Shown here piece after piece: positions 51,863-60,553 of a stretch of 64,000 bases of DNA. The notes beneath the pieces are model-generated. The model ran no database searches. It had not been told where the DNA came from and saw only the letters and a list, made by a program, of their open reading frames with translations. Positions within the stretch are counted from its first letter, which is position 1. Each line of letters starts with the position of its first letter. Made by a program: the position numbers and the translations under genes. Source of the DNA: an uncultured Bacteroidales bacterium (lineage in GTDB: Bacteria; Bacteroidota; Bacteroidia; Bacteroidales; UBA932); contig CALVDI010000002.1 in the NCBI GenBank assembly GCA_944326225.1, positions 30,298 through 94,297 on the forward strand, given 5' to 3'.

Positions 51863-53902
51863 ATGAGAACAAGTGTATCCTATATAATCCTGATGTGGAT
51901 GTCTGCTGCCGCACTGCTGTCCTGCCGGCCTGATGCTCCGGGCGAGGACGGCGGCCAAGAGGAGGGACAGCGTGTGACGGCCTCTCTTCCCGAATGGGAC
52001 GGAGTAAAGGCCGGTGATATCACATATCAGCTTCTGGTATACTCTTTTGCGGATTCGGACGGAGACGGCATAGGGGATTTTCGGGGTATCATAGACAAGC
52101 TGGACTATCTGGACTCGCTGGGAGTCTCTGCTTTGTGGCTGTCTCCGATACATCCGGCAATGTCCTATCACGGCTATGACATAACGGACTACGGGACTGT
52201 CAATCCGGAGTTCGGGACAATGGATGATTTCAAGGCCCTGGTGGAGGCGGCGCACAACCGCGGTATCAGGATATACATGGATTACGTGCTCAACCATACA
52301 GGCAGTGATCATCCCTGGTTCCTGGAGGCCTGTGAGAGCGGGGACAGCCCGTACAGGGACTTCTACATTTTCTCGGAGAATCCCGCCGCGGATATAGAGG
52401 CCGGCAATATCCCGATGATAGCCACGGAGGGTTCCGGAGGATATGACGCCGGACAGTGGTTCGTGGCAGGAAATTCCGCAAAAGGGGTCATGGAGTTCGT
52501 ATTGGACTGGTCGGATCCGGCTCATCCTTTACTTACCGTGACGGAGTCGGACGGCCCGGCGGACAGTGAGAACACCGCTCCGGATACTGACAGCGACAAG
52601 TATCTGTATATGGGTGACCCGGCGCGTTATGTAAAGTTCCATGATGACGGGAACGGGCTTTATTCCCTGGCGGTGGACTTCGATTCTCCATGGGGTTTTC
52701 TGATACGGACGGAGGGAACGGACGACTGGACTCCGGGTACCAAGTACGGGGCGGCAGATGCCGCGGACGCGGTAATAGAGTACGGTGTGGAGTATCCTCT
52801 GTTTACATCAAGTGACAACAACGCAGTCCATGATCTGCTCATGCCCGGTACTCTCTACTACCATTCCCACATGTGGACCAGCTGGTTCGCTGACCTCAAC
52901 TACGGTCCTGCGGAAAGTGCGGAGCAGTCCCCGGCGTTTGAGGAGATGGTGCGCATAGGCAGACAGTGGATAGATGCCGGGATAGACGGTATGCGTCTGG
53001 ATGCGGTGAAACATATTTATCATAACGCCGGCTCCAACGAGAATCCGGTCTTCCTCGGAAAGTTCTACGAGGCCATGGACGGTTATTATTCCGGAGACGG
53101 GCCTTTCTATATGGTCGGGGAGGTATTCTCCGAGCATAACGAGGTGGCTCCATATTACGCCGGCTTGCCCGCTGCCTTTGATTTCTCTTTCTGGTGGAGG
53201 CTGTCGGCGGCCATTAACGGGGGTGTCGGGAATACGTTTGTCAGGGATATTCTGTCCTATCAGGATGAATATGCAGCAGTCCGTCCGGACTATATCGAGG
53301 CGACCAAGCTCTCCAACCACGATGAGAACCGTGCGGGAAGTGATCTCGGCGGTTCGACTGCGAAAATGAAGCTGGCAGGGGCAGTGTTGCTGACAGCCGG
53401 CGGTGCACCTTATATATATTATGGTGAGGAGCTGGGATATACCGGAGTCAAGGATCAGGGCGATGAGTATGTAAGGACTCCTATGAATTGGGGAGACAGC
53501 TATACGCCAGACCTGTACGCGTATGCAGGAAAGTCTGATGTCAGCCTCGGAGCGGCTTCTGTCATGGAACAGACCGCAGATTCGGCGTCGGTGTTCCGGG
53601 TGTACAAGGATTTTGCGCTGGCGCGCAATGCTGTTCCCGCACTTGCAAATGGAAAGATGGTGCGTCATGACCTGTACAATGAGTCTTTGACGGCCCTGCC
53701 TGCTCTATGCGCCTGGATTATGGACTACGAAGGAGACCGCGTGCTTGTCCTGCACAATTTCAGCGGTTCGGAGATTAATTTCCTGCTGCACGACGCGGTC
53801 AATGAGGCCGTGGCGGTGCAGGGTGAGGTATTCAAGGACGAAAGCGGCTCTCAGCCCCGCTTGAGGATGGGAGCGTATTCGTCCGTGGTATTTGATTTGT
53901 AA
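51863..53902 (+). CDS. susG: SusG-like surface alpha-amylase (GH13) with an inserted CBM58-like module
   Basis: 679 aa from the ATG at 51863 (a TTG two codons earlier is not preferred). Lipoprotein signal with LLSC near residue 21. GH13 start YQLLVYSFADSDGDGIGDF. Catalytic residues: nucleophile Asp380 (MRLDAVKH), acid/base Glu420 (VGEVFSE) and Asp487 (SNHDENR). Between the first barrel strands and the catalytic half sits an about 120-residue insertion (about 200-320: DSDKYLYMGDPARYVKFHD, SPWGFLIRTEGTDDW) resembling the CBM58 of SusG. It cuts starch at the cell surface to products small enough for SusC. The closing domain is the usual GH13 beta cap. Confidence 0.9.
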   Translation: MRTSVSYIILMWMSAAALLSCRPDAPGEDGGQEEGQRVTASLPEWDGVKAGDITYQLLVYSFADSDGDGIGDFRGIIDKLDYLDSLGVSALWLSPIHPAMSYHGYDITDYGTVNPEFGTMDDFKALVEAAHNRGIRIYMDYVLNHTGSDHPWFLEACESGDSPYRDFYIFSENPAADIEAGNIPMIATEGSGGYDAGQWFVAGNSAKGVMEFVLDWSDPAHPLLTVTESDGPADSENTAPDTDSDKYLYMGDPARYVKFHDDGNGLYSLAVDFDSPWGFLIRTEGTDDWTPGTKYGAADAADAVIEYGVEYPLFTSSDNNAVHDLLMPGTLYYHSHMWTSWFADLNYGPAESAEQSPAFEEMVRIGRQWIDAGIDGMRLDAVKHIYHNAGSNENPVFLGKFYEAMDGYYSGDGPFYMVGEVFSEHNEVAPYYAGLPAAFDFSFWWRLSAAINGGVGNTFVRDILSYQDEYAAVRPDYIEATKLSNHDENRAGSDLGGSTAKMKLAGAVLLTAGGAPYIYYGEELGYTGVKDQGDEYVRTPMNWGDSYTPDLYAYAGKSDVSLGAASVMEQTADSASVFRVYKDFALARNAVPALANGKMVRHDLYNESLTALPALCAWIMDYEGDRVLVLHNFSGSEINFLLHDAVNEAVAVQGEVFKDESGSQPRLRMGAYSSVVFDL

Positions 53903-53914
53903 AATAAAGACAAT

Positions 53915-56005
53915 ATGACTCATAGAAAAAATGCGATGATGCTGGTGCCGCTGTTGGCTGTTATGGCGGTATCGTGCTCTTATAGAGTGGACAGGGCTCC
54001 GTTTTTCAACGAGGAGTCGGCTCCGGCCATGCCCTGTCTGATTTCAGGGGATACCACTCTCCTGATAGTCAGGGATTATTTCCCCAGGATAGAAAAGGTG
54101 GATGCTGTGAGCAGTGAGGACTACACTGTAATACCTGTGTCAGTGGATGATATGGATACTGTGATGCTTGTCGCAGGTCCTTCTTCGCGCAACGTGTCAA
54201 CGGTCAGAGTGACATCCGGAGAAGAGAGCGGAGTGATCGTGCTGAAGTGGAAGACACCGGCCGGAGCAGCCGTTCCGTCAATGGCTACCATAGGCAGCAA
54301 TATGGGGGGCAGGGAATTTACAGTGAGGGCACAGAATTCTCCGGCAGGTTATCTTGTCTTGTGGCAGAACACCTTACTTGACCATAAATTCATGTCTTAC
54401 CGCAAGGACGGGGAGTTCACCGTGCATATTCCCGACAATGCAGAGGACATGGAACGCTCCTATATCCGTATCTATACCTACAATGCCGGGGGAGCCGGAA
54501 GCGATATCCTCGTGCCCGTGCGCTACGGGAGAGTGATGGCTGCGGCTTCGGAACTGGAAAGGACTGACCGTCAAGGCTGGATTATGTACCAGATAATGGT
54601 GGACCGTTTCGTCAACGGCAATACCGCCAACGACTGGAAAGCCAACCGTCCCGACGTGCTTCCTAAGGCCGATTATTACGGAGGTGACCTGGCCGGCATA
54701 GACGCCAGGCTGCGGGAGGGGTATTTCGATACACTCGGAGTGAACACCCTGTGGATATCTCCGATAACCCAGAACCCTTATACCGTCTGGGGACTCAACA
54801 AGGATCCATATACCCGCTTTACCGGATACCACGGCTACTGGCCGGTGTATATGACCAAGATTGATCCCCGTTACGGTACGCCGGAGGAACTGCGCGGCCT
54901 GATAGCCGACGTACACGGGGATGACAAGAACATCATCCTGGACTATGTGGCCAATCATCTGCATGTTGAGAGCCCGCTTCTTCAGGCCCATCCGGACTGG
55001 AAGACGCCTGAGCTCACCCCGGACGGGCGGCCCAATCTGGAACTATGGGACGAGTTCCGTCTGACTACATGGTTCGACAGGCATATTCCGACCCTGGACC
55101 TGGAGAGAGAGGATGTCAATGAGCCGATGACAGACTCCGCGGTGTTCTGGATGCGGGAGTATGACTTCGACGGATTCCGCCATGACGCTACCAAGCATAT
55201 TCCGGAGGTGTACTGGCGCAAACTGACCCGCAAGCTTCTGGAGCAGGTGCCCGACCGCAGCGTGTTTCAGATAGGGGAGACGTACGGCTCTCCGGAACTT
55301 ATCTCGTCCTATGTCCGTACAGGGATGCTGGACTGTCAGTTTGACTTCAATATCTATGATACATACATCTGGGCAACGTCCACACCGGAAGGCTCATTCG
55401 CCGACCTGGCAGGGACGATAGACGCCAGCCTGCATACCTACGGCTATCACAATCTGATGGGTGTCATCTCCGGCAACCATGACCGGGCCCGTTACGTGTC
55501 CATAGTGGGCGGTGACCTGATTCCCGGCGAGGACTACAAGGCCGCCGGCTGGAAACGCGAGATAGGCGTGAGCGATACTGTGGCCTACCGCAAGCTGGCC
55601 ATGCTGCACGCCATGAACATGACCCTGCCCGGCATACCTGTCATCTATACCGGTGACGAATGGGGACAGCCCGGAGGCAATGATCCGGACAACCGCCGCT
55701 GGGCTCAGTTCGAGCCGCGCAACAGGCATGAGGCCGATGTATTTGACACGGTACGTGCCCTTACTGCGGAACGCTCCTCCAGTATGTCTCTGCTTTACGG
55801 AGACTGGTACCTGCTGTCCGCTGAGAAGGATTACCTGGCCTATATGCGGGTCTATATGGGCGAGTATGTGCTTGTGGCCCTGAACAAGTCTTCCGAGCCG
55901 GTACGCAAAGTATTCGACCTGCCGTTCGGACTGCAGTATGACGGCTCCGGCTCAGTGGCTGTGGAGACCGCGCCTTTTTCATTCAGTATAGTCAATTCAA
56001 AATAA
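53915..56005 (+). CDS. Surface GH13 glycosidase with an about 210-residue N-terminal region
   Basis: 696 aa. Lipoprotein signal (MTHRKNAMMLVPLLAVMAVSC, Cys21). The first about 210 residues before the barrel form two beta-rich domains; the second (about 120-200) is like an early-set/CBM48-type fold (AGYLVLWQNTLLDHKFMSY). The barrel starts WIMYQIMVDRFVNGNTAND. Catalytic residues Asp424 (FRHDATKH), Glu455 (IGETYGS) and Asp523 (SGNHDRA) are all present. It resembles cyclomaltodextrinase/neopullulanase-type GH13 enzymes that keep a WISPITQNPYTVWG loop. It probably degrades branched or cyclic glucans at the surface; the exact specificity is unknown. Confidence 0.87.
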   Translation: MTHRKNAMMLVPLLAVMAVSCSYRVDRAPFFNEESAPAMPCLISGDTTLLIVRDYFPRIEKVDAVSSEDYTVIPVSVDDMDTVMLVAGPSSRNVSTVRVTSGEESGVIVLKWKTPAGAAVPSMATIGSNMGGREFTVRAQNSPAGYLVLWQNTLLDHKFMSYRKDGEFTVHIPDNAEDMERSYIRIYTYNAGGAGSDILVPVRYGRVMAAASELERTDRQGWIMYQIMVDRFVNGNTANDWKANRPDVLPKADYYGGDLAGIDARLREGYFDTLGVNTLWISPITQNPYTVWGLNKDPYTRFTGYHGYWPVYMTKIDPRYGTPEELRGLIADVHGDDKNIILDYVANHLHVESPLLQAHPDWKTPELTPDGRPNLELWDEFRLTTWFDRHIPTLDLEREDVNEPMTDSAVFWMREYDFDGFRHDATKHIPEVYWRKLTRKLLEQVPDRSVFQIGETYGSPELISSYVRTGMLDCQFDFNIYDTYIWATSTPEGSFADLAGTIDASLHTYGYHNLMGVISGNHDRARYVSIVGGDLIPGEDYKAAGWKREIGVSDTVAYRKLAMLHAMNMTLPGIPVIYTGDEWGQPGGNDPDNRRWAQFEPRNRHEADVFDTVRALTAERSSSMSLLYGDWYLLSAEKDYLAYMRVYMGEYVLVALNKSSEPVRKVFDLPFGLQYDGSGSVAVETAPFSFSIVNSK

Positions 56006-56014
56006 TAACAAGTT

Positions 56015-57340
56015 ATGAAGTTTTTAAAGACAATAACAGTCCCGGTGCTCGTGCTCTTACTTGCGGGATGCGCTGGAAATGCCGGTAAGGAGACAGTGTC
56101 TCCTGTAACAAATGTCATTCATCCTGAATGGACAGCTGATGCCGTAATATACGAGGTCAATGTCCGCCAGTACACCAAGGAAGGTACTTTCAAGGCCTTC
56201 GAGGAGCATCTGCCCAGACTCCAGGTACTGGGAGTGGACATTCTCTGGTTCATGCCCGTCTATCCGATAGGAGAGGTGGAGCGCAAGGGAGAGCTTGGCA
56301 GCTACTACTCCATCCGCGACTACAAGGCCGTCAATCCGGAGTTCGGGGATATCGATGACTTCCGCTCCGTAGTGGACAAGGCCCATGAGCTGGGCTTCAA
56401 GGTCATTCTGGACTGGGTGGCCAACCACACCTCCCGCGACCATGCCTGGATATCCGAGCATCCCGAGTGGTACGTGATGGATGACAGCACCGGTACTCCG
56501 GTGGCTCCCTTCGACTGGACCGATGTGGCCGAGCTGAACTACGACAATGCCGATATGCGTGCCGCCATGCTCGATGCCATGACTTACTGGGTGTCCGAGG
56601 TGGGAGTGGACGGCTTCCGCTGCGATGTGGCCCACGAGGTGCCGGTGGATTTCTGGAACGATGCCGTGGCCTCGCTGCGTCAGGTGCGTCCCGACCTGTT
56701 CATGCTGGCCGAGTCCGAGGAGCCCGCTCTGATGACCGATGCCTTCGATGCCTATTACGGCTGGTCCAACCATGCGTATATGAACAGGCTCGCACAGGGT
56801 AAGGCCACTGCCGCCGAGTATGCCGCCTACCGCGTGGAGCATGAGGGCAAGCTGCCGGTGGAGAGCATCGAGATGAACTTTACTTCCAACCATGATGAGA
56901 ACTCCTGGAACGGCACCGAGTTCGAGAGGATGGGGGAGGCTGCCCGCCAGATGGCCGCCCTGACATTCGCCGAGCCGGGTATGCCGCTTATCTACAGCGG
57001 ACAGGAAGTGGGCAACGATAACTCCTTGGAGTTCTTCATGCGCGACCCTATCGTCTGGGAGGACCGCGGTGGCTATACGCAGTTCTATAAGGAGCTTATA
57101 GCCATGCGTGACGCTCATCCGTCCATGTATGCTCCCCGTGAGGGTGCCCCGATGGTCATTCTGGCCAACGACATGCCGGAGCAGGTATTCTCCTTCGAGC
57201 GCAGGCTCTCTGACGGCAGCGACGGCTTTGCGGCCGTGTTCAATTTCTCCGCTGAGGAGGTGACGGTGACCGTCTCCGAGGGAAGCATCGCCGGCAAGAG
57301 CTACACCCTGCCTGCCCACGGCTATGAATTTGTTTTTTAA
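56015..57340 (+). CDS. GH13 alpha-amylase-type lipoprotein, compact
   Basis: 441 aa. Signal MKFLKTITVPVLVLLLAGC (Cys19). A compact GH13 enzyme without extra domains: AVIYEVNVRQYTKEGTFKAF, then LGVDILWFMPVYPIGEVERK and VILDWVANHTSRDHAWI. Catalytic residues Asp204 (FRCDVAHE), Glu233 (LAESEEP) and Asp294 (SNHDENS). The loop after strand 4 is shorter than in SusG. The family of similar Bacteroidetes proteins includes alpha-amylases and maltogenic enzymes. It starts nine bases after the previous gene's stop. Confidence 0.87.
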   Translation: MKFLKTITVPVLVLLLAGCAGNAGKETVSPVTNVIHPEWTADAVIYEVNVRQYTKEGTFKAFEEHLPRLQVLGVDILWFMPVYPIGEVERKGELGSYYSIRDYKAVNPEFGDIDDFRSVVDKAHELGFKVILDWVANHTSRDHAWISEHPEWYVMDDSTGTPVAPFDWTDVAELNYDNADMRAAMLDAMTYWVSEVGVDGFRCDVAHEVPVDFWNDAVASLRQVRPDLFMLAESEEPALMTDAFDAYYGWSNHAYMNRLAQGKATAAEYAAYRVEHEGKLPVESIEMNFTSNHDENSWNGTEFERMGEAARQMAALTFAEPGMPLIYSGQEVGNDNSLEFFMRDPIVWEDRGGYTQFYKELIAMRDAHPSMYAPREGAPMVILANDMPEQVFSFERRLSDGSDGFAAVFNFSAEEVTVTVSEGSIAGKSYTLPAHGYEFVF

Positions 57341-57358
57341 TTGGAAATCTGATAGAAT

Positions 57359-59308
57359 ATGAAGAAGAATTTACTGACGACCATTCTGGCAACGGTGGGA
57401 CTTACCTCGATAGCCTCTGCCGCCGGTGCGCAGGAGGGACTGCGCGTGGAGCCGCCCTGCTGGTGGACGGGTATGGAGACCCCTCTGACCCTGATGCTGC
57501 ATGCTCCCGGGCTTTCCGGTGCAGGAGTGAGCGTGGCTTCCGACGGGATTACGGTCAAGGCCGTGCATTATGCCGAGAGCCCGAACTATCTGTTCGTGGA
57601 CCTGGAGATCGCCGACAACCTGACTCCCGGGGAGTATACATTTACCATCAACTATCCGGACGGGAGGACCGGGACATTTGCCTACAGCATAGGCGAGCGC
57701 AGGGAAGGCTCCCGCGAGAGGGTGGGCTTCGGCCCTTCCGACGTGGTGTACCTGCTCATGCCGGACCGTTTCGCCAACGGGGACAAGAAGAACGATTCTT
57801 CGCCCCTGACCGCCGAGAAAGGCAACCGCAAGCTGCCGGGCGGGCGTCACGGCGGTGACCTGCAGGGTATCATGGACCATCTGGACTATCTGGCCGACCT
57901 CGGTATCACAGCCATCTGGCCCACTCCCATTACCCTCGACAACGAACCGGCCTATTCCTACCACGGCTACGCCTGCGCGGACTATTATCAGATAGACCCC
58001 CGTTACGGCTCCAACGAACTTTACCGCTCCCTCGTGGCAGCCGCCCATGAGAAGGGCATCAAGTTCATCCAGGACATCGTGCCCAACCACAGCGGCACCG
58101 CCCACTGGTGGTACAACGACCTGCCTTTCCAGGACTGGATCCACCAGCACCCTACATTTACCCGCTCCAACTACGCCATGTCCGGACATTCCGACCCTCA
58201 TGCGGCCCGGACTGACCTGGATGCATGCGTGACCGGCTGGTTCGACACCTCGATGCCGGACATGAACCTGGGCAATCCCTACTGCCTCCAGTACTACATC
58301 CAGCTGGCCGTATGGTGGATAGAATACGCCGATCTGGACGGTATCCGCGTGGACACCTATCCCTACACCCGCAAGGAGGACATCTCCGCCTGGGCTGAGG
58401 GGATTCTCAAGGAATTTCCGAACTTCACCCTCGTGGGCGAGTGCTGGTTCCACAACACCCAGCAGATAGCCTACTGGGAAGGCTGCCGCACCGCTGACGG
58501 AGGCTTCAAGACCAATGCCGACGGCTACACCTCGCACCTGCCCATGGTGATGGACTTCGCCCTGACAGACGCTCTGACTGAGGCATTCGTGCAGAATGAC
58601 AATCTGGGCTACGATGACGGCATCAAGCGCGTGTACAACTCTGTGGCCCTCGATTTTGCCTACTACAATCCCTACAACCTGCTGACTTTCATAACCAATC
58701 ACGACATGGAGCGTCCGGCCATCCGCTTCGGCACCTACAAGGATCCGGACGAGACAGTGCTGGCCCGTATGAAAAATGCCACGACCCTGCTGCTGACCAT
58801 GCGCGGAGTGCCCCAGTGGTACTACGGAGATGAGATTCTGATGCACGGACCCGAGGAGATGATAGGCAAGGGCGACGCCTGGTGGAGGACCGACTTCCCC
58901 GGCGGCTGGCCCGGTGACAAGGTCAATGCCTTCACATCTGCCGGACGCACCGCACTGCAGAATGAGATGTTCGACCACACCCGCACCCTGATGCAGTGGA
59001 GGAAGACCTCGCCGGCTGTCACCGCCGGCAAGCTGAAACACTTCATGCCGTTCGGCGACCTGGTCAATACCTACGTGTACTTCCGCTACACCCCTGACTA
59101 CAAGGACTTCGTGATGGTGGTTATCAACAATGGCACCGAGTCCGTCTCCCTCGACTGGGCTCACTACGCCGAGATATTCGACGCGGCCTCCGCTGCACTC
59201 GGAAAAGACAGATTCACCGGCTGCGACATCCTCACCGGAGCGACTGTCTCCAGCAGTACCGGTTCGCTGACCGTTCCGGGAATGGCCTCCATGGTCATTC
59301 AGTTCTGA
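57359..59308 (+). CDS. susA: Neopullulanase/cyclomaltodextrinase-like GH13 enzyme (SusA-like)
   Basis: 649 aa. A cleaved signal peptide (MKKNLLTTILATVGLTSIASAAGAQ, no lipobox) predicts periplasmic location, like SusA. An N-terminal Cyc-maltodext_N-like domain (about 27-120: LRVEPPCWWTGMETPLTLML) precedes a barrel with VVYLLMPDRFANGDKKND, a long loop after HGGDLQGIMDHLDYL and catalytic Asp332 (IRVDTYPY), Glu361 (VGECWF) and Asp449 (TNHDMER). The C-terminal cap is of the Cyc-maltodext_C type. It probably cleaves alpha-1,4 bonds in imported oligosaccharides. It is the last gene of the locus; a hairpin terminator follows. Confidence 0.9.
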   Translation: MKKNLLTTILATVGLTSIASAAGAQEGLRVEPPCWWTGMETPLTLMLHAPGLSGAGVSVASDGITVKAVHYAESPNYLFVDLEIADNLTPGEYTFTINYPDGRTGTFAYSIGERREGSRERVGFGPSDVVYLLMPDRFANGDKKNDSSPLTAEKGNRKLPGGRHGGDLQGIMDHLDYLADLGITAIWPTPITLDNEPAYSYHGYACADYYQIDPRYGSNELYRSLVAAAHEKGIKFIQDIVPNHSGTAHWWYNDLPFQDWIHQHPTFTRSNYAMSGHSDPHAARTDLDACVTGWFDTSMPDMNLGNPYCLQYYIQLAVWWIEYADLDGIRVDTYPYTRKEDISAWAEGILKEFPNFTLVGECWFHNTQQIAYWEGCRTADGGFKTNADGYTSHLPMVMDFALTDALTEAFVQNDNLGYDDGIKRVYNSVALDFAYYNPYNLLTFITNHDMERPAIRFGTYKDPDETVLARMKNATTLLLTMRGVPQWYYGDEILMHGPEEMIGKGDAWWRTDFPGGWPGDKVNAFTSAGRTALQNEMFDHTRTLMQWRKTSPAVTAGKLKHFMPFGDLVNTYVYFRYTPDYKDFVMVVINNGTESVSLDWAHYAEIFDAASAALGKDRFTGCDILTGATVSSSTGSLTVPGMASMVIQF

Positions 59309-59331
59309 TCTGACTCTGGTTTTACCTTAGG

Positions 59332-59374
59332 AGAGAGTGTGCCCGTTTCCGTCGAGACAGGTACACTCTCTTTT
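59332..59374 (+). terminator. Terminator at the end of the starch operon
   Basis: 12-bp stem (AGAGAGTGTGCC at 59332-59343 with GGTACACTCTCT at 59360-59371, one G-U pair) around a 16-base loop, followed by TTT. The T run is short, so it may act in both directions for the converging genes. Confidence 0.7.
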
Positions 59375-59443
59375 GGTTTCTTTCGGTCGTCTGCGTCGAG
59401 AAGTATGTAAGTGATGTACGTGACGGTTCTTGTCGATGTCCGG

Positions 59444-60547
59444 TTACAGCTTGCTGCGAAGGATGAAGTGGGAGCGTGTGATGGGGTTGAATACGGGGCG
59501 GGAGAATGTATTGCCAGGAGCAGCAGCTGTCTCGGTGGATGCTGCCGTCAGTCCTATCGTACCTTCGTAGAGACACACGACTGTATTGCCGGATGATGTG
59601 ACCAGTTCTGTTTCGATGGAGTATACGGTACTGTCGTTTGCCGCTATACGCTCTATGTAGACAGTGCCGGAGGATAGGAATCCCAGATACGATCTGTCTT
59701 CCTTGAACAGTTGCACATGCGAGCCCACGTATTGTCCGTTGCTCTCCTCTCCGGGACTCAGAGTGTAGTCTTTCATTCCCCACAAGTCGGATATCTCATA
59801 TCTGCCGGGGATGATTCCGGCCTCGTCGACCGGCATATAGCAGTCAAGTGTCAGGATGCTGCCCGGAGGTGTGACATGACTGACGCTGTCAGCCGTCATG
59901 TCTGTCATGGAGATTATAACGTTGTCAAAACCGTTGACGGGTCCGTAATTGACGGCGGCCAGGGTATGACAGTTGATCTCTATGTCCTCTTGCAGCGGCA
60001 GGTAATCCGGAACGGTATCTCCTGAGCGGTCAGCAAGATGCTGCGCTCCGGTGTATCTGACACTGTGTGTCATGCCGGAAATGTCTGTAAGCATGGCCTC
60101 GAAGGTGTAGATGTCATCCTTGCAGGTAATGTCAAGAGTTCCGTGACTGAAGGCAAGTACGGTCTCAGGTGAGCCGCACGGGCCATTGATGAAATAGGAG
60201 GAAAGTTCAGGTGTGAAAGTGCCGCACACTGTTGCATTTTTGGTCCCCAGGACATATCTGCCGGTAGGTATGGAGATGATGTCCGGACGGACAGGCCCTG
60301 GTGCGAAAATATCAAAGCGGTAATAGTTTCCGTTCGATATGGATTTACCGTCAGCACTGAAGCCTTTGTCGGATAAGTGAATGTAATAATTGTGCTCACC
60401 GTTGTTCCCTATATTTCCGTTGTATTCTCCGGACAGTACTGCTGCCTCCAGAACGTAATCGGCTTCTTTTTCCTGCCGGCAGGATGCCGCGGACAGAAAA
60501 AGGACAGCGGTAAAGGATAGTAGTATGGCCAGCCTTGAAAACTTCAT
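59444..60547 (-). CDS. Two-repeat lipoprotein of unknown function
   Basis: 367 aa. Lipobox LSAASC near residue 23 after MKFSRLAILLSFTAVLF. Two beta domains of about 140 residues share a pattern. Repeat 1 (about 45-165) contains NYYIHLSDKG, YRFDIFAP, IPTGRYVLG, FSHGTLDI and YTFEAMLTDISG. Repeat 2 (about 210-345) contains NVIISMTDMT, LTLDCYMP, IPGRYEISD, LSSGTVYI and YSIETELVTSSG. No catalytic motif is visible. It is the last gene of an antiporter-NamZ operon, six bases after namZ. Confidence 0.75.
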   Translation of the reverse strand: MKFSRLAILLSFTAVLFLSAASCRQEKEADYVLEAAVLSGEYNGNIGNNGEHNYYIHLSDKGFSADGKSISNGNYYRFDIFAPGPVRPDIISIPTGRYVLGTKNATVCGTFTPELSSYFINGPCGSPETVLAFSHGTLDITCKDDIYTFEAMLTDISGMTHSVRYTGAQHLADRSGDTVPDYLPLQEDIEINCHTLAAVNYGPVNGFDNVIISMTDMTADSVSHVTPPGSILTLDCYMPVDEAGIIPGRYEISDLWGMKDYTLSPGEESNGQYVGSHVQLFKEDRSYLGFLSSGTVYIERIAANDSTVYSIETELVTSSGNTVVCLYEGTIGLTAASTETAAAPGNTFSRPVFNPITRSHFILRSKL

Positions 60548-60553
60548 AGGTCA

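Noticed and set aside
49029-59164. Minus-strand frames of 420-597 aa opposite susD and the GH13 genes
   Set aside because: They are shadows of the starch genes, low in hydrophobic core pattern, with no family resemblance.
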